A stretch of 64,000 bases of DNA from DAISKN01 sp964553925 (GCA_964553925.1 CAZKNR010000413.1:9237-73236), one strand, 5' to 3'; positions 50,709-59,459 are shown, counted from the stretch's first letter. The notes: generated by a model not told the origin, from the letters alone. Translations and numbers: made by a program.

Positions 50709-51427
50709 AAGAAACCCGGCGCATCCGGATCGAGCTCGCCGCGGCCTACCGGCTCGCCGTGCGCTTCGATCTCAACGAGGGGATCTCGAACCACTTCACC
50801 GCCCGGGCGGGGGAGAACTTCCTCGTCATCCCCCACGGCGTGCATTTCCGCGAGGTCACCGCGAGCCGGCTCCTCCTCGTCGATCCAGACGGCAAGGTGC
50901 AAAAAGGTAAGGGCGAGGTCGAGCCCTCCGCGCTCTTCATTCACTCGAGGATCCTGAAGGCCCGGCCCGACGCCCACGCGGTGCTCCATACGCATCAACC
51001 CTACACCACGGCCCTGACACTTCTCGAGAACGGCCGCCTTCTGCCCGCGAGCCAGAACGCGCTCCGGTTTCACGACCGCGTCGCCTACGACGATCTGTAC
51101 CAGGGCGCCGCAGACCAGGCGGCGGAGGGAGAACGCCTCGCCTCGGTCCTCGGGAAACGCGACGTGTTGTTCCTCGCCCATCACGGTGTGGTCGTCGTGG
51201 GCGCTTCCGTCGCGAAGGCCTTCGACGACCTGTATTTCCTGGAGCGCGCGGCGATGGTGCAGGTCCTCGCGCAGTCGACGGGAGGGCGTCTTCGATCGAT
51301 CGGAGACGAAGTCGCCCGCGGCTACGTGCGGGAGGATCGGCCCAACAACCTCGCGAAACAGGCGCGGGAGCACTTCGAAGCGCTCCTCCGGATCCTCGAC
51401 CGCGAGGAGCCCGACTACCGGGACTGA
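50705..51427 (+). CDS. Class II aldolase/adducin family protein
   Basis: This 240-residue protein carries the class II aldolase fold: NEGISNHFTARAGENFLVIP (phosphate loop), FIHSRILKARPDAHAVLHTH (the zinc His-x-His of HTH), and DVLFLAHHGVVVVGASVAKA (third His). Members cleave or epimerise sugar phosphates, such as fuculose-1-phosphate, or act as decarboxylases. The helix FDDLYFLERAAMVQVLAQST is typical of the many adducin-like proteins of unknown substrate. ATG 50705 overlaps the gltX stop. The 3' end overlaps the convergent M20 gene by 13 bases. Confidence 0.85.
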   Translation: MKETRRIRIELAAAYRLAVRFDLNEGISNHFTARAGENFLVIPHGVHFREVTASRLLLVDPDGKVQKGKGEVEPSALFIHSRILKARPDAHAVLHTHQPYTTALTLLENGRLLPASQNALRFHDRVAYDDLYQGAADQAAEGERLASVLGKRDVLFLAHHGVVVVGASVAKAFDDLYFLERAAMVQVLAQSTGGRLRSIGDEVARGYVREDRPNNLAKQAREHFEALLRILDREEPDYRD

Positions 51428-52668
51428 CGGCCGGGCCGGCTGGGCCTGCCGGACCTGCCGTGAAAGTCGAGCGCGAGCCGCGTCATCATCTCGACCCCGG
51501 GCGCGAACGTCTCCTCGTCGACGCGGAAATAAGCCGAGTGGTTGAATGGGGCCTCGTTCAGGTCGCGCCCCGGACCGGTGACGCCCATGAAGGCGTACAT
51601 GCTCGGGACCTCCTTCGCGAAGTAGGCGAAGTCCTCGGTCGCGAGGATGAGCTCGCACTCGAAGACTCCGTCCGTCCCCGCGACCGCCTCGAGAGTCGGA
51701 CGCATGCGGCGAACGAGTTCGGGGTCGTTCACCGTCGCCGGGTTGACGGGGCGGATCTCGAGCCCGGCCGTGGCGCCGAAGCTTCCGGCGACACCTTCGG
51801 CCGTTCGCCTCAGCCGCTCCTGGATGTCGGCCCGCATTTTGGGGTCGAACGTGCGGATGGTGCCCTCGAGCCGAACTTCGTCTCCGATGACGTTCGCGTG
51901 CGTCCCGCCGCGAATCAGTCCGAAGGTGATGACCGCGGGGGCGGTCGCGAGGTTCACCTGGCGGCTCACGATGGTCTGGACGGCGTTCACGATCTGGGCG
52001 GAAACGGCGATGGGATCGACTCCGTCCCACGGTCGCGAGGCATGGGTCCCTCGGCCGTGGACCGTCAGGATCACGTTGTCCTCGCTCGCCATGATCGGCC
52101 CCTCCCGGGTCATGAAGTGGCCCGTCCGAAGCCGGGGCGTCGTGTGGAGCGCGAAGAGGGCATCGGGCTTCACCCGGTCGAACACGCCGTCCTCTAGCAT
52201 GAGCTCGGCCCCGCTCCGTTCCCCAGGGAGTGCCGCTTCCTCCGCCGGCTGGAACAGGAGCATCACCGTGCCCGCGATTTCCTCTCGCCTCGCGCTCAGG
52301 ACCTCGGCCGCCCCCATCAGGATTGCCGTGTGGGAATCGTGGCCGCAGGCGTGCATGACCCCCACTTCCTCGCCCCGGTAGACGGTCCTCGCGGTCGAGG
52401 CATAGGCAAGCCCCGTCTTCTCGGTGACGGGGAGCGCGTCCATGTCGGCGCGAAGGGCGACCGTAGGTCCGGGCTTCGATCCCTTCACCAGCGCCACCAC
52501 CCCCGTCTTTCCCACGCCGGTCCGCACCTCGAGCCCGAGCGAGCGCAGGTGCGCCGCGACGATCCCCGAGGTCCGGACCTCCTCGAGCCCGAGCTCGGGG
52601 TTTTGATGAAAGTCGCGGAACCATCCCAGGACCTTGGGCACTACGGCATCGACCACAGAGCTAGCCAT
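51415..52668 (-). CDS. M20-family amidohydrolase (IAA-amino acid hydrolase/hippurate hydrolase type)
   Basis: This 417-residue zinc peptidase-fold enzyme has FRDFHQNPELGLEE, TVALRADMDALPV (zinc Asp), VGVMHACGHDSHTAILMGAA (the Cys-Gly-His-Asp-x-His active block), LLFQPAEEA (catalytic Glu pair), FALHTTPRLRTG, GTHASRPWDGVDPI in the dimerisation domain, and a late NHSAYFRVDEE. Family members release amino acids from N-acyl or amide conjugates. No leader is present, so it is cytosolic. ATG 52668 is chosen as the natural start; ATG 52677 is an alternative. Confidence 0.9.
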   Translation of the reverse strand: MASSVVDAVVPKVLGWFRDFHQNPELGLEEVRTSGIVAAHLRSLGLEVRTGVGKTGVVALVKGSKPGPTVALRADMDALPVTEKTGLAYASTARTVYRGEEVGVMHACGHDSHTAILMGAAEVLSARREEIAGTVMLLFQPAEEAALPGERSGAELMLEDGVFDRVKPDALFALHTTPRLRTGHFMTREGPIMASEDNVILTVHGRGTHASRPWDGVDPIAVSAQIVNAVQTIVSRQVNLATAPAVITFGLIRGGTHANVIGDEVRLEGTIRTFDPKMRADIQERLRRTAEGVAGSFGATAGLEIRPVNPATVNDPELVRRMRPTLEAVAGTDGVFECELILATEDFAYFAKEVPSMYAFMGVTGPGRDLNEAPFNHSAYFRVDEETFAPGVEMMTRLALDFHGRSGRPSRPGRQSR

Positions 52669-52688
52669 ACGCGACATTATAAGGTCGG

Positions 52689-54623
52689 TCACAGGAACAG
52701 ATAGTCTGTGTAGAACTGCGTCACCATCGCTCGGAACGAAAACCCATAAGCCAGGGCGAGGGCGGTGGTGGCAAGGACTACGAAGAGCCTGCCGTATCGG
52801 GAACCGGCCCATAGGTTCGCGAGAAGGCTCCCCGCGCCAACCGCGAGAAGCGCCCCTCCCCAGTACAGCTCTTTGGCATAGTGGAAATAGTCGGGAAACA
52901 GGAAGCGCAAAGCGAGCATGGCGAGCGAGGAGAGCGCCCAGGACTCGAAGAGCAACCGCAGCGACGGCGACTCGAGCCTCGGTAGCACCGCGCCGAGTCC
53001 GAAGGCCCCGAGCCCGAGCAAGGGAATACCGATGAACCCTGCCACGCGGGCGAACACCGATTCGGCTCGCGCCGAGACGCTTGCTGCCGAAGGCGGCGGT
53101 CCATCCACGCCGGCCCTTTCGATCCCTTCGATCCCATCAGCCCCTTCGGACATGACCAAATCGGGAATCGCGCGGACGGTTTCGGGATGGTAAGCGAGAA
53201 GAGCGAGGGCCGCCGCCAGGAGTCCCGCCGCCGCGAGCCGCGCCAGATTGCGCCGATCGAGGCCGCGGCCGAGAATGCCGAGCGCGAGTGCCGAAGCGAC
53301 GAACAGACCGAAATGGATGAACGCGGCGGTATAGGCGACGAGGGCTCCGGTCATCGCCGCGGTTGCGAGTGAGAAGCGGCGAAGGCCTTCCGGCCTCAAG
53401 GACAGGCGCGCCAGACACGCGAGGGCCAGTAAATCGAAAAACGATCCGGTGACCGCGGACAGCTCCAGCAAAAAGAGACTTCTGGTGATCGAAGGAACGA
53501 GAAGATAAGAGACCGCCGCGAAAGCATCGGCATGCGGACGGTTCGAGAGCCTTCGGGCGAGGGTACCGAGAGGAAACAGAGCGAGAGCCGCGATGCCTGA
53601 GGCGGTGAGCTTCAACCACAGCTCGGGGGAGTGATGGAGCCGGTTTCCGAGGCCGGCGAGGAAGTAGAAGGCAACCGGATAAGGAAAAGCGCGGTACGTC
53701 CCCGCTACCGGTGCGACGCCGAGATTGTGGATCTGTTGATAGTCGGGGAGGCGCTCCCAGAAATCGACCGCGCCGCGGTGGTAGACCAGCTCGAGAAGAG
53801 TCTCGTGGATCGGTAGATCGACGAAGTAGAAGCGCGGATGAAACAAGAGGGCGCTCTTGACCAAGACCGTCGCCAGAAACAATGCCCGCAGGAGAGCGCT
53901 CGAGCCGGGGGCGAGGAACCGTACAACGACCAGGCCAATGGTTCCGAGAAAAGCAGCGGGTGCCAGCCGAGGTGCGAGGTGAATCCCGGCGAAGCCGTCC
54001 ACGAGCGAGATCGCGCTCATCACGAGAGCGACTCCGAGTGTGCCGGCGAGAGTCGCGCCCGGCCCGAGGCCGGCGATGGCGAACGCGAGATAGCTGAGGG
54101 CTACGAGAGCGCCGAACGCGAGTGCTTCGTCCCGCGAAGGAGAGATGCTCGCCACCTGAAATCGGAGCCGCGCGATCTCGACCACCGACCCCGGACCCGG
54201 CTCCGAGCGCAGCCGGACCGACGCCCGACGCCGTCCATCAGGAATCTCCCAGCGAAGCTCACGGGGAAGGGAATCAGGAGCGAGGCTCAAGGTTCCGAGG
54301 GAAGCGTCGTCCAGGGCGGCGCGGATCTCGGAAGGGGATGGACCCTTCGAGCGAAGCGTGAGTGTGAGCGTGCCGGGCCCAACCATAGTGAGAGGAAGGG
54401 TGACGCGCGAGCGGGTCTGGAGCGAGCGCCATGACATCTCGCCGTCGAAGACCCAGGTGGACGAGAGTCCCTGAAGGTAGTCGCGAGCCCCGGGACCCAT
54501 GTCGACCTCGAGGGTGCGGGCGGCGTCGAGACAAGCGGACCACACCCCGAGCCCGGCGAGTGTAGCCAGAAAGAGGGCGACTCCGGAGCGGATCGGACGC
54601 GGCCAGACGGAGGCCGTACTCAC
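52689..54623 (-). CDS. Large polytopic membrane protein with periplasmic sandwich domain (GT-C-like)
   Basis: This 644-residue protein has an N-terminal anchor helix (GVALFLATLAGLGVWSACLD), a beta-rich extracytoplasmic domain of about 120 residues (VTLPLTMVGPGTLTLTLRSK; RASVRLRSEPGPGSVVEIAR), then roughly eleven further spans. HPRFYFVDLPIHETLLELVY places an acidic loop after the third span in the GT-C manner, and PYPVAFYFLAGLGNRLHH resembles O-mannosyl or arabinosyl transferase folds. No sugar donor can be assigned. It is similar in layout to the protein at 60543-62648, suggesting one family of surface-glycan enzymes flanking this region. Confidence 0.7.
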   Translation of the reverse strand: MSTASVWPRPIRSGVALFLATLAGLGVWSACLDAARTLEVDMGPGARDYLQGLSSTWVFDGEMSWRSLQTRSRVTLPLTMVGPGTLTLTLRSKGPSPSEIRAALDDASLGTLSLAPDSLPRELRWEIPDGRRRASVRLRSEPGPGSVVEIARLRFQVASISPSRDEALAFGALVALSYLAFAIAGLGPGATLAGTLGVALVMSAISLVDGFAGIHLAPRLAPAAFLGTIGLVVVRFLAPGSSALLRALFLATVLVKSALLFHPRFYFVDLPIHETLLELVYHRGAVDFWERLPDYQQIHNLGVAPVAGTYRAFPYPVAFYFLAGLGNRLHHSPELWLKLTASGIAALALFPLGTLARRLSNRPHADAFAAVSYLLVPSITRSLFLLELSAVTGSFFDLLALACLARLSLRPEGLRRFSLATAAMTGALVAYTAAFIHFGLFVASALALGILGRGLDRRNLARLAAAGLLAAALALLAYHPETVRAIPDLVMSEGADGIEGIERAGVDGPPPSAASVSARAESVFARVAGFIGIPLLGLGAFGLGAVLPRLESPSLRLLFESWALSSLAMLALRFLFPDYFHYAKELYWGGALLAVGAGSLLANLWAGSRYGRLFVVLATTALALAYGFSFRAMVTQFYTDYLFL

Positions 54624-54799
54624 GCGCTTCCCGTCGATCTTCGTATCCCCCAGAAGTGAACCTCGGTCATTCTATGCCATGCCCAGGGGGGACAGCCCGC
54701 AGGCCGGATCTACCACCATCGATCCCCTAATCTCGTGGCATTGAACAAAACCTTTGAGGGCGCCGTATCGTCTTAACAACAACGGGAAGGAGTCCAGTG

Positions 54800-54976
54800 A
54801 TGTCGTTCCTCGGGAAGCTGTTCGGACAAAAAGCAGAGCCCAAGAAGAGGATCCGGGTATGCATCGAGTGCGGGATGCCGGTCGAGCAGCACAAGGACTG
54901 GTGCGCCATCCTCAAGGGCCAAAAGGCGATGGCCGCGGCCGCCGCGAATCCCGCAGGCTCCACCTGCGGCTCCTGA
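54800..54976 (+). CDS. 58-residue Cys/His small protein, possible zinc-binding adaptor
   Basis: The product starts MSFLGKLFGQKAEPKKRIRV, with a short hydrophobic/basic N-terminus, followed by CIECGMPVEQHKDWCAILKG: Cys21-x2-Cys24, His31 and Cys35 form a compact CCHC site. An Ala-rich segment and a final Cys55 close it. GGAAGGAG lies seven to fourteen bases before the ATG, a clear ribosome-binding site. It precedes clpS by 83 bases on the same strand. No family is recognised. It is too short for usual gene finders, so similar genes may be missed elsewhere. Confidence 0.7.
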   Translation: MSFLGKLFGQKAEPKKRIRVCIECGMPVEQHKDWCAILKGQKAMAAAAANPAGSTCGS

Positions 54977-55044
54977 CCCGCTAGACCCCTTTTTCCTCCG
55001 CAAGCCTCGAAAAGCTTCGGCCTCCGCCCGAGGCGCGCTCCGCC

Positions 55045-55053
55045 TGCTAGAAT
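55045..55053 (+). promoter_or_regulatory. Extended -10 element TGCTAGAAT for clpS
   Basis: TAGAAT ends at 55053, which predicts +1 at 55060, exactly the G of the clpS GTG start. A TGn extension compensates for the lack of a -35 hexamer. The transcript would be leaderless. Confidence 0.6.
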
Positions 55054-55059
55054 GGGGTA

Positions 55060-55374
55060 GTGAGTGACGCCGATCGCAGGCGAGAAGGTGGGGTCGCGGA
55101 AAAGACGCGGCCCAAAACCGAGGAGCCGAAGCTTTACAAAGTCCTCCTCCACAACGACGACTACACCACGATGGAGTTCGTCATCACCATCCTGGAGTCG
55201 GTCTTCGCGAAGTCGCCCGCCGAGGCGTATCAAATCATGATGCACGTCCACACCAAGGGCACGGGAATCGCCGGCATCTATCCGTTCGAGGTCGCGGAGA
55301 CCAAAGCGGTCATGGTGGAAGAACGCGCCAAAGAATCGGGACACCCCTTGCGCTGCAGCATCGAACCGGAATGA
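55060..55374 (+). CDS. clpS: ATP-dependent Clp protease adaptor ClpS
   Basis: This 104-residue adaptor has a flexible basic N-terminus, then KLYKVLLHNDDYTTMEFVIT (the N-degron pocket: N-D-D-Y-T), VFAKSPAEAYQIMMHVHTKG with the conserved His, and TGIAGIYPFEVAETKA. ClpS binds proteins with N-terminal Leu, Phe, Tyr or Trp and hands them to ClpA. The GTG start coincides with the predicted +1. It is the first of a tight clpS-clpA-aat gene set. Confidence 0.92.
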   Translation: MSDADRRREGGVAEKTRPKTEEPKLYKVLLHNDDYTTMEFVITILESVFAKSPAEAYQIMMHVHTKGTGIAGIYPFEVAETKAVMVEERAKESGHPLRCSIEPE

Positions 55375-55384
55375 GGCCCACCTG

Positions 55385-57673
55385 ATGTTCACCACGAATC
55401 TGGAGCTGGTCTTGAGCCTGGCGTATCGCGAGGCGGATTCTCGGCGGCACGCGCACCTCACCCTCGAGCACCTTCTGTTCGCGATCGCCCACGACGCGAA
55501 GGGCGAGGAGATCCTGGCCGCTTGCGGGGTCGACCTCGATCGACTGCGGAAGGACCTCAAGAACCATCTCGAGGGCGGGGTCGAGCTTCTCCCCAGGGAC
55601 TCGGGCCAGGAGCCGATCCAGACGCTCGCGTTCCAGCGCGTGCTCCAAAAGACGGTCCTCCACGTCCAGAGCGCGGGGAAAAGCGACGCCGACGTGGGAG
55701 ACGCTCTGGCAGCGCTCCTCCAGGAACGACGCTCCCAGGCCGCGAGGCTCCTCGAAGGGCAGAACGTCACCCGTCTCGACATCCTTAATTACATCTCGCA
55801 CGGAATCTCGAAAGTCCAGCGGATTCCCGCGGGGAGTCCGGCACCCGCGGGAGAGGGCGATGAGGAAGGACCTCGCTCGGGCGCGGACCCGCTTTCCAGT
55901 TTCGCCGTGAACCTGACGGAGCGGGCCCGAAAGGGGCTCCTCGACCCGCTCATCGGCCGGGCCCCCGAGATCCGCCGCGCTCTCGAGGTCCTTTGCCGGC
56001 GCCGCAAGAACAATCCGGTTTTCGTCGGCGACGCCGGTGTGGGGAAGACCGCCCTCGTCGAAGGCCTCGCTCAGAGGCTCATCTCGGACGAAGTCCCCGA
56101 GATCCTCAAGGGCGCCGAGATCTTCGCCCTCGACTCGGGGGCGCTTCTCGCCGGCACTCGCTATCGCGGCGACTTCGAGGAGCGCTTCAAAGCGGTCATC
56201 GCCGCCCTCGAGAAGCGGCCGAAACCCATCCTGTTCATCGACGAGCTCCACACCATGGTCGGAGCGGGCGCCACGACCGGCGGCACCATGGATCTCGCGA
56301 ACCTGGTGAAGCCCATCCTGACCGAGGGCCGGGTGCGGCTCGTGGGGTCGACGACGTTCGAGGAGTTCAAGCACCTCGAGAAAGACCGCGCGCTCCACCG
56401 AAGGCTCCAGAAGATCGCGGTGGACGAGCCGTCGTTCGAGGAGTCGGTGAAGATCCTCGAAGGGCTTCAATCCCGCTACGAGGACCATCACCGCGTGGTC
56501 TATACCAAGGGCGCTCTCGAGACCGCGGTGCGCCTGGCGCAGCGCCACCTGAGAGAGTACCGTCTTCCCGACAGCGGCGTCGACGTCATCGACGAAGCGG
56601 GCTCGATGATGAGGCTTCAGTCGGGCGCGGACGATAAGCCCGTAGTCGACGTTGCCGAGATCGAGCGGGTCGTATCCCGCATCGCCCGGATTCCCGAAAA
56701 GCAGGCCTCGGCCTCGGACCGCGAGCGTCTGAGGACTCTAGAGGAGTCGCTGAACCGCGTCGTCTTCGGCCAGAAGCCCGCGGTCGAGCTCGTGGCCCGC
56801 GCCATCCGGCGTGCGCGCGCCGGCCTCGGCCATCCCGAGCATCCCGCGGGGTGCTTCCTCTTTACCGGCCCGACGGGTGTCGGAAAGACGGAGCTCGCCC
56901 GCCAGCTCGCGCGCCACCTCGGAAACGAGTTCCTTCGCTATGACATGAGCGAGTACATGGAGAAGCACGCGGTGGCGCGGCTCATCGGCGCCCCGCCGGG
57001 CTACGTCGGGTTCGACCAGGGAGGGCTCCTGGTCGACGCCGTGCGGCAGCATCCCTACTGCGTCGTGCTCCTCGACGAGATCGAGAAGGCCCATCCCGAT
57101 TTCTTCAACATCCTCCTTCAGGTGATGGACCACGCCACGTTGACCGACAACACCGGCAAGAAGGCGGATTTTCGCCAGGCGATCGTGATCATGACCTCGA
57201 ACGCCGGCTCGCGGGAGATAAACGCCCTCGGGATCGGATTCGCGAGCGACCAGGCGAAAGACGCGCCCGCGCGGGGGAAGAAAGCGATCGAGCAGCTCTT
57301 CAACCCGGAGTTCCGAAACCGGCTCGACGCCATCGTGAGCTTCGATCCCCTCACCATGGAGGTCATGGAGACTATCGTCGAGAAGTTCGTCCTCGAGCTC
57401 GAGGCGCAGCTTCGCGAAAGGCGCGTCGCCTTCACCCTCACGCCCGAGGCGAGGGCGTACCTCGCGAAGAAGGGTTACGACACGCGGTACGGCGCCCGGC
57501 CGCTCTCGCGGCTCATCCAGTCGGAGGTCCGGGATCCGCTCACCGACGAGATCCTGTTCGGAGAGCTCGAAAACGGCGGTACCGTCACCATCGGACTCGA
57601 TTCCGAGAAGCTCACCTTCACCGTCGATCCCGCGAGCGCGCCGTCGAAGGAGCCTGAGCCCGCGGACGCCTGA
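55385..57673 (+). CDS. clpA: ATP-dependent Clp protease ATP-binding subunit ClpA
   Basis: This 762-residue Hsp100 unfoldase has an N-terminal domain (MFTTNLELVLSLAYREADSR) that docks ClpS. The first AAA module has NPVFVGDAGVGKTALVEGLA and LFIDELHTMVGAGATTGGTM. The second has CFLFTGPTGVGKTELARQLA, EFLRYDMSEYMEKHAVARLI and VVLLDEIEKAHPDFFNILLQ. The C-terminus ends TVDPASAPSKEPEPADA. It unfolds N-degron substrates for ClpP. It starts ten bases after clpS. A 40-base segment around EFLRYDMSE recurs at 59436-59475. Confidence 0.95.
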   Translation: MFTTNLELVLSLAYREADSRRHAHLTLEHLLFAIAHDAKGEEILAACGVDLDRLRKDLKNHLEGGVELLPRDSGQEPIQTLAFQRVLQKTVLHVQSAGKSDADVGDALAALLQERRSQAARLLEGQNVTRLDILNYISHGISKVQRIPAGSPAPAGEGDEEGPRSGADPLSSFAVNLTERARKGLLDPLIGRAPEIRRALEVLCRRRKNNPVFVGDAGVGKTALVEGLAQRLISDEVPEILKGAEIFALDSGALLAGTRYRGDFEERFKAVIAALEKRPKPILFIDELHTMVGAGATTGGTMDLANLVKPILTEGRVRLVGSTTFEEFKHLEKDRALHRRLQKIAVDEPSFEESVKILEGLQSRYEDHHRVVYTKGALETAVRLAQRHLREYRLPDSGVDVIDEAGSMMRLQSGADDKPVVDVAEIERVVSRIARIPEKQASASDRERLRTLEESLNRVVFGQKPAVELVARAIRRARAGLGHPEHPAGCFLFTGPTGVGKTELARQLARHLGNEFLRYDMSEYMEKHAVARLIGAPPGYVGFDQGGLLVDAVRQHPYCVVLLDEIEKAHPDFFNILLQVMDHATLTDNTGKKADFRQAIVIMTSNAGSREINALGIGFASDQAKDAPARGKKAIEQLFNPEFRNRLDAIVSFDPLTMEVMETIVEKFVLELEAQLRERRVAFTLTPEARAYLAKKGYDTRYGARPLSRLIQSEVRDPLTDEILFGELENGGTVTIGLDSEKLTFTVDPASAPSKEPEPADA

Positions 57674-57697
57674 GCTTTTTTTGCGGTTGCAGGCTTC

Positions 57698-58384
57698 ATG
57701 CCGGTCTATCGTCTCGGCGACGGGATCCTGTTTCCTCCCGTCGATCACGCCGAAAACGGGCTTCTCGCCGTCGGCGGAGACCTGAGCCCCGAGCGGCTCG
57801 TTGCCGCCTACTCCCAGGGCATCTTTCCCTGGTACTCCGACGGGGAGCCCATCCTGTGGCACTCGCCCGACCCTCGGTTCGTGCTGACGACCGAGTCGTT
57901 TCGAGTTCCACGGAGGCTCGCGAGAGCGCGAAAGACCGAGAGCCTCCGGCTTTCGCTCGACGAAGCGTTCGAAGACGTCATCGAGGCTTGTTCGAAGGCG
58001 CCGCGACCCGGCCAGAGCGGAACGTGGATCACGGAGGAAATGAAGGCGGCCTACGTGGAGCTGCACCACCTAGGCTTCGCGCACTCGGCCGAGGCCTTTC
58101 GAGGAGAAGAGCTCGCGGGAGGGCTCTACGGTGTATCTCTCGGAGGCGTATTTTTCGGAGAGTCCATGTTCTCGAGGGCGGGAGACGCCTCCAAGATCGC
58201 TTTCGCGGGGCTGGTGGAGCAGCTCGGCCGATGGAAGATCGATCTCATCGATTGCCAGGTCGAGACGTCGCACCTCGCTCGTTTCGGTGCCCGGTCCGTT
58301 TCCCGCGCGCGCTACCTCGAGGCGCTTCGCCGCGAGCTCTCGAAGCCCACGCGCCGCGGGCGGTGGAGCTTCGACCCATCATAG
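57698..58384 (+). CDS. aat: Leucyl/phenylalanyl-tRNA--protein transferase
   Basis: This 228-residue enzyme has GLLAVGGDLSPERLVAAYSQ, GIFPWYSDGEPILWHSPDPR (the family signature), a middle TWITEEMKAAYVELHHLGFA, and GGLYGVSLGGVFFGESMFSR followed by DCQVETSHLARFGARSVSRA. Aat transfers Leu or Phe to N-terminal Arg or Lys, creating ClpS-recognised N-degrons. It starts 24 bases after clpA, completing the pathway in one operon. The ATG follows a T-rich stretch. Confidence 0.93.
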   Translation: MPVYRLGDGILFPPVDHAENGLLAVGGDLSPERLVAAYSQGIFPWYSDGEPILWHSPDPRFVLTTESFRVPRRLARARKTESLRLSLDEAFEDVIEACSKAPRPGQSGTWITEEMKAAYVELHHLGFAHSAEAFRGEELAGGLYGVSLGGVFFGESMFSRAGDASKIAFAGLVEQLGRWKIDLIDCQVETSHLARFGARSVSRARYLEALRRELSKPTRRGRWSFDPS

Positions 58385-58445
58385 ATGGGGAACCCGGCGC
58401 GTGGTCGGTGCATGTGATGCGGAAGGACTCTCCTGATCCCAGACC

Positions 58446-58620
58446 GAAAAGCACGTCACCTGCCATGGACTTCGCCACATCTTCTCCGTACGGCGCCGAC
58501 GTCCGCCACGTTCAGGAGCTTCTCGGCCACCGGAGGTTCAAGACCACCGCGCTCTACACCCGGGTTTCCGCGAAGGAGCTCCTCGAGGTCCTCGACTGGT
58601 CTCCCCCGCGCGAGCGGCCG
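58446..58620 (+). pseudogene. C-terminal remnant of a tyrosine recombinase (XerC/D-type integrase)
   Basis: One frame gives KHVTCHGLRHIFSV (58449 onward), the H-x-L-R-H box II of tyrosine recombinases. The next frame continues GADVRHVQELLGHRRFKTTA and LYTRVSAKELLEVL, with the catalytic H/W position (LGH) and tyrosine (LYTRVS). A frameshift near 58490 separates them, and all upstream domains are absent. It follows aat by about 60 bases. It marks a past integration event. Confidence 0.75.
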
Positions 58621-58621
58621 A

Positions 58622-58630
58622 TGCTAGAAT
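58622..58630 (+). promoter_or_regulatory. Extended -10 element TGCTAGAAT for the antitoxin-toxin pair
   Basis: Third copy of TGCTAGAAT. TAGAAT ends at 58630, predicting +1 near 58637, with a short leader that carries GAGG before the ATG at 58650. Confidence 0.5.
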
Positions 58631-58649
58631 GGACAAAGAGGAAAGCATC

Positions 58650-58856
58650 ATGACGGTCAAAGCGATTTACGAGGACGGCGTCTTCAAGCCCATGGAGAAG
58701 GTCGATCTCAAGGACAAAACCGAAGTCGAGCTCGAGATCATACCGGCCCGTGGGGCGAGGGAGATGGATCCGCGAGACTTCGTGGGCTTCATCAAGGACG
58801 CGCCCGAAGGGGTTCCCATCGCTCGGGACCACGACAGATACATCTACAAGAAATGA
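58650..58856 (+). CDS. AF2212-like (DUF104) antitoxin
   Basis: This 68-residue protein begins MTVKAIYEDGVFKPMEKVDL, the AF2212/DUF104 antitoxin signature (beta hairpin with D-G-x-F-x-P), then TEVELEIIPA and a C-terminal stretch ending in GVPIARDHDRYIYKK. Its partner is typically a PIN toxin, and here one follows with a four-base ATGA overlap. An in-frame ATG at 58629 lies in the promoter and is rejected. Confidence 0.85.
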   Translation: MTVKAIYEDGVFKPMEKVDLKDKTEVELEIIPARGAREMDPRDFVGFIKDAPEGVPIARDHDRYIYKK

Positions 58857-59269
58857 TCTTCGTCGACACCAGCTTCTTCTTTGCCCTGGCATCGAAGAAG
58901 GACCCGGACCACGAGCGAGTCCGCGAGGTTTTTGAGGAGTTCGACCCCGAGCGGCTCTCCGATCTCTGGCTCACCACGAATCACGTGGTCTTCGAATCGA
59001 TCACTCTCGCCCGCAGTTCCCTTCACCACCGAGCGGCGGTCGAGATGGGCGAACGTCTCTATGACGAAAGCCTGGCGCGCATCCACTGGGCCACGCCCCA
59101 GGATGAGTACGAGGCCTTCGAGTACCTCAAGAGGTACAAGGACAAGGAATACAGCACCGTCGACTGCCTGAGCTTCGTCATCATGGAGCGATTCGGAATC
59201 CGAGAGGCCCTCGCCGTCGACCGCGACTTCACGCATCGATTCACCGCCCGCCCCGGCCCCAGGAGCTGA
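58853..59269 (+). CDS. PIN-domain ribonuclease toxin (VapC-like)
   Basis: This 138-residue protein has MIFVDTSFFFALASKKDPDH (first PIN Asp), LTTNHVVFESITLARSSLHH (acidic Glu), and KEYSTVDCLSFVIMERFGIR with DRDF near the end (late acidic residues). PIN toxins cleave tRNA or rRNA until neutralised by the antitoxin. All acidic positions are present and no lesion is seen, unlike the broken PIN gene at 10.5-11 kb. It is unusual in following an integrase remnant directly. Confidence 0.85.
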   Translation: MIFVDTSFFFALASKKDPDHERVREVFEEFDPERLSDLWLTTNHVVFESITLARSSLHHRAAVEMGERLYDESLARIHWATPQDEYEAFEYLKRYKDKEYSTVDCLSFVIMERFGIREALAVDRDFTHRFTARPGPRS

Positions 59270-59348
59270 GCTCCCCCAGCTCGAGCCCCCTTCTTGGGTG
59301 ACCTTCGAGTTGGATAAAAATCGAAAATGCATGAGTTGAGTACAACTC

Positions 59349-59459
59349 AAGAGGCGGGGTTACCAGGTTCAGACGATCACAGACAGCGATTCCTACACGG
59401 TCACCTTCGATTACGACACTCTCGACCGCCGGACGACGAGTTCCTTCGATACGACATGA
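59349..59459 (+). pseudogene. RHS/YD-repeat protein remnant
   Basis: A short frame reads GYQVQTITDSDSYTVTFDYD and TLDRRTTSSFDTT before a TGA at 59457. The Y-T-V-T-F-D-Y-D-x-L-x-R-R-T pattern matches a YD repeat of RHS proteins (large secreted toxins or wall-associated proteins). Only about 35 codons remain and no start is evident. The region 59270-59348 shows nothing else. Confidence 0.5.

Noticed and set aside
55004..55034. GCCTCG/CGAGGC inverted repeat before clpS, considered as a terminator
   Set aside because: Six-base stem with a 19-base loop and no T-run afterwards; too weak.
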